The notes below the pieces were generated by a model that was not told where the DNA came from, ran no database searches, and saw only the letters and a program-made list of their open reading frames with translations. Source: Nitrospirota bacterium (GTDB lineage: Bacteria; Nitrospirota; Thermodesulfovibrionia; UBA6902). Taken from it: a stretch of DNA of 6,878 nt. The position numbers and the translations under genes were made by a program. Where the stretch lies: the NCBI GenBank assembly GCA_015491705.1, contig WFVK01000371.1, positions 1 to 6,878 of the forward strand. The letters are read 5' to 3'. Shown piece by piece: positions 5,868 to 6,878 of the stretch (the stretch's first letter is position 1; the number at the start of each line of letters is the position of its first letter).

Positions 5868-6878
5868 TCATCCGGAACCAGCCAGCCGCCCGCCGGTCAG
5901 ACTCCTGAAAGTATTTTTATTCAAAATCCCCGTATAAAATGCGAGCATGGTGTAAGCTGAAACACCTATCAGTACATTCACGGCCCTGGAAAAAGGTAAA
6001 GCAATAAAAAGCATGACCATGACCGCGCCCATCAGGGAAACCTTGATAAATGATAAAAAGAAACCCGAGTGATAAACCTTTTTCCTGAACAATCCGCTCA
6101 TTAATATCAAAGTGAATATTTCACCGCCTGTTAAGGCCAATGCCGCACCGTAGCCGCCGTACGGTGGTATCAGTACCGTGCTTAACAGTATAACGACCAG
6201 CACACCGCCGCCTGTGGCAAACATGTTGAAACGGTGAAAACCTGCGCTCAGAAGAGATGTGCCTATACTGCGTCTTACCACCAGCAGGAAAACGAGCCAT
6301 ATCAGGATATTGAAAATCCCCGCGCTGTCAATATAGGGCCTCCCGAACAGAAGAACGACGATATCCCTGCCGAACACAGTGGCAATGATACAAACCGGCA
6401 TTGCAATTCCGACGATTAATCTTTCAAATTCCGCATGAACTTTCCTGAATTTCTCCATGTCCGAAACGTACAGGCTTGAAAGGGTCGGATAAAGGGCGAC
6501 TATAACAAGCACACCGACCCTTACAACCATCATTGTCAGCCTGTGAGGTGCGGAAAAGACACCGAGTTCCTCGTCACTGCTCCAGAATCCCATAAAAAAA
6601 ACCGGGATAAAGAGAGAGAGATTATTGAATATCCCGTTTAGTGCAAAATAAAAAGACTCCCTGAGATGTCGCATCCACTCTCTGAATGATATCCTGAATA
6701 CAAAGGGAATGCTTAGTTTCCGCGATAAAATAAACAAGAAGGTCAGGCTCCCTGCAAGCACGGAACACGAATAGATGAAAGAGGCCTCTACTGTATCCGA
6801 CGGACCTTTCACCAGCATATATATGCCCACGAGAAAAGCCAGGGAGGCGGTGATCCTCCCGGCGAATATGTACTGCAT
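5868..6878 (-). CDS. Wzx-type polysaccharide flippase (oligosaccharide translocase), 5' end missing
   Basis: 336 residues are visible, ending at TGA (5870-5868). The gene continues past the right edge: family members usually have about 420-500 residues, and the Met at the edge matches an internal position rather than a real start. About ten hydrophobic segments can be picked out between residues 9 and 317. Family-typical features are YPTLSSLY (130-137), the LFGRPYIDSAGIFNIL stretch (177-192) and IPPYGGYGAALALTGGEI (237-254), which match the PF01943/PF13440 group of MOP-superfamily flippases. Such proteins move undecaprenyl-linked repeat units from the inner to the outer face of the cytoplasmic membrane. 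With the polymerase two genes downstream it forms the Wzx/Wzy pair. A different MOP member (for example a MurJ-like protein) is less likely given the neighbours. The gap to the sulfotransferase is 80 bases, the largest in the window. Confidence 0.85.
   Translation of the reverse strand: MQYIFAGRITASLAFLVGIYMLVKGPSDTVEASFIYSCSVLAGSLTFLFILSRKLSIPFVFRISFREWMRHLRESFYFALNGIFNNLSLFIPVFFMGFWSSDEELGVFSAPHRLTMMVVRVGVLVIVALYPTLSSLYVSDMEKFRKVHAEFERLIVGIAMPVCIIATVFGRDIVVLLFGRPYIDSAGIFNILIWLVFLLVVRRSIGTSLLSAGFHRFNMFATGGGVLVVILLSTVLIPPYGGYGAALALTGGEIFTLILMSGLFRKKVYHSGFFLSFIKVSLMGAVMVMLFIALPFSRAVNVLIGVSAYTMLAFYTGILNKNTFRSLTGGRLAGSG

Overview
The window reads as one continuous piece of a bacterial surface-polysaccharide operon, transcribed entirely on the minus strand (right to left). 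In transcription order it holds the 3' part of a Wzx-type flippase (5868-6878, 5' end outside the window), a PAPS-dependent sulfotransferase (4801-5787), a Wzy/O-antigen ligase-like membrane protein (3371-4801), a soluble alkaline-phosphatase-superfamily enzyme (1666-3369), a two-domain protein with a nucleotidyltransferase-like N-terminus and a thymidylate-kinase-like C-terminus (256-1635/1650), and the first 66 codons of an unrecognised protein (1-200, running off the left edge). No RNA gene, mobile element, CRISPR array or plus-strand gene can be supported.

The genes are packed tightly. Sulfotransferase and polymerase overlap by one base (TAATG), polymerase and phosphatase-like gene are one base apart (TAAGATG), and the other gaps are 80, 15-30 and 55 bases. 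That argues for one transcript with translational coupling. The longest gap (5788-5867) holds an inverted repeat but no T-run and no recognisable promoter.

Functionally, flippase plus polymerase points to Wzx/Wzy-dependent assembly: lipid-linked repeat units are made in the cytoplasm, flipped, and polymerised or ligated outside. The sulfotransferase suggests that the glycan, or a related cytoplasmic acceptor, is sulfated. The last three products look soluble and cytoplasmic. Two keep recognisable active-site residues (a complete AP-superfamily metal/nucleophile set; NTase triad plus Walker A), so they may make, activate or trim a phosphorylated or nucleotide-linked precursor, but their substrates cannot be read from sequence. 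Glycosyltransferases, the initiating sugar-phosphate transferase and the chain-length regulator are not in this window and presumably lie outside it.

The host is most likely a Gram-negative bacterium of intermediate G+C. From memory, this mix of genes, including an AP-superfamily protein ending in a Leu-Gly-Tyr motif, is familiar from Nitrospirota, Desulfobacterota and similar environmental lineages, but that placement is a weak inference. I see no clearly undescribed system here. The least ordinary parts are the NTase-kinase fusion and its pairing with the AP-superfamily enzyme.
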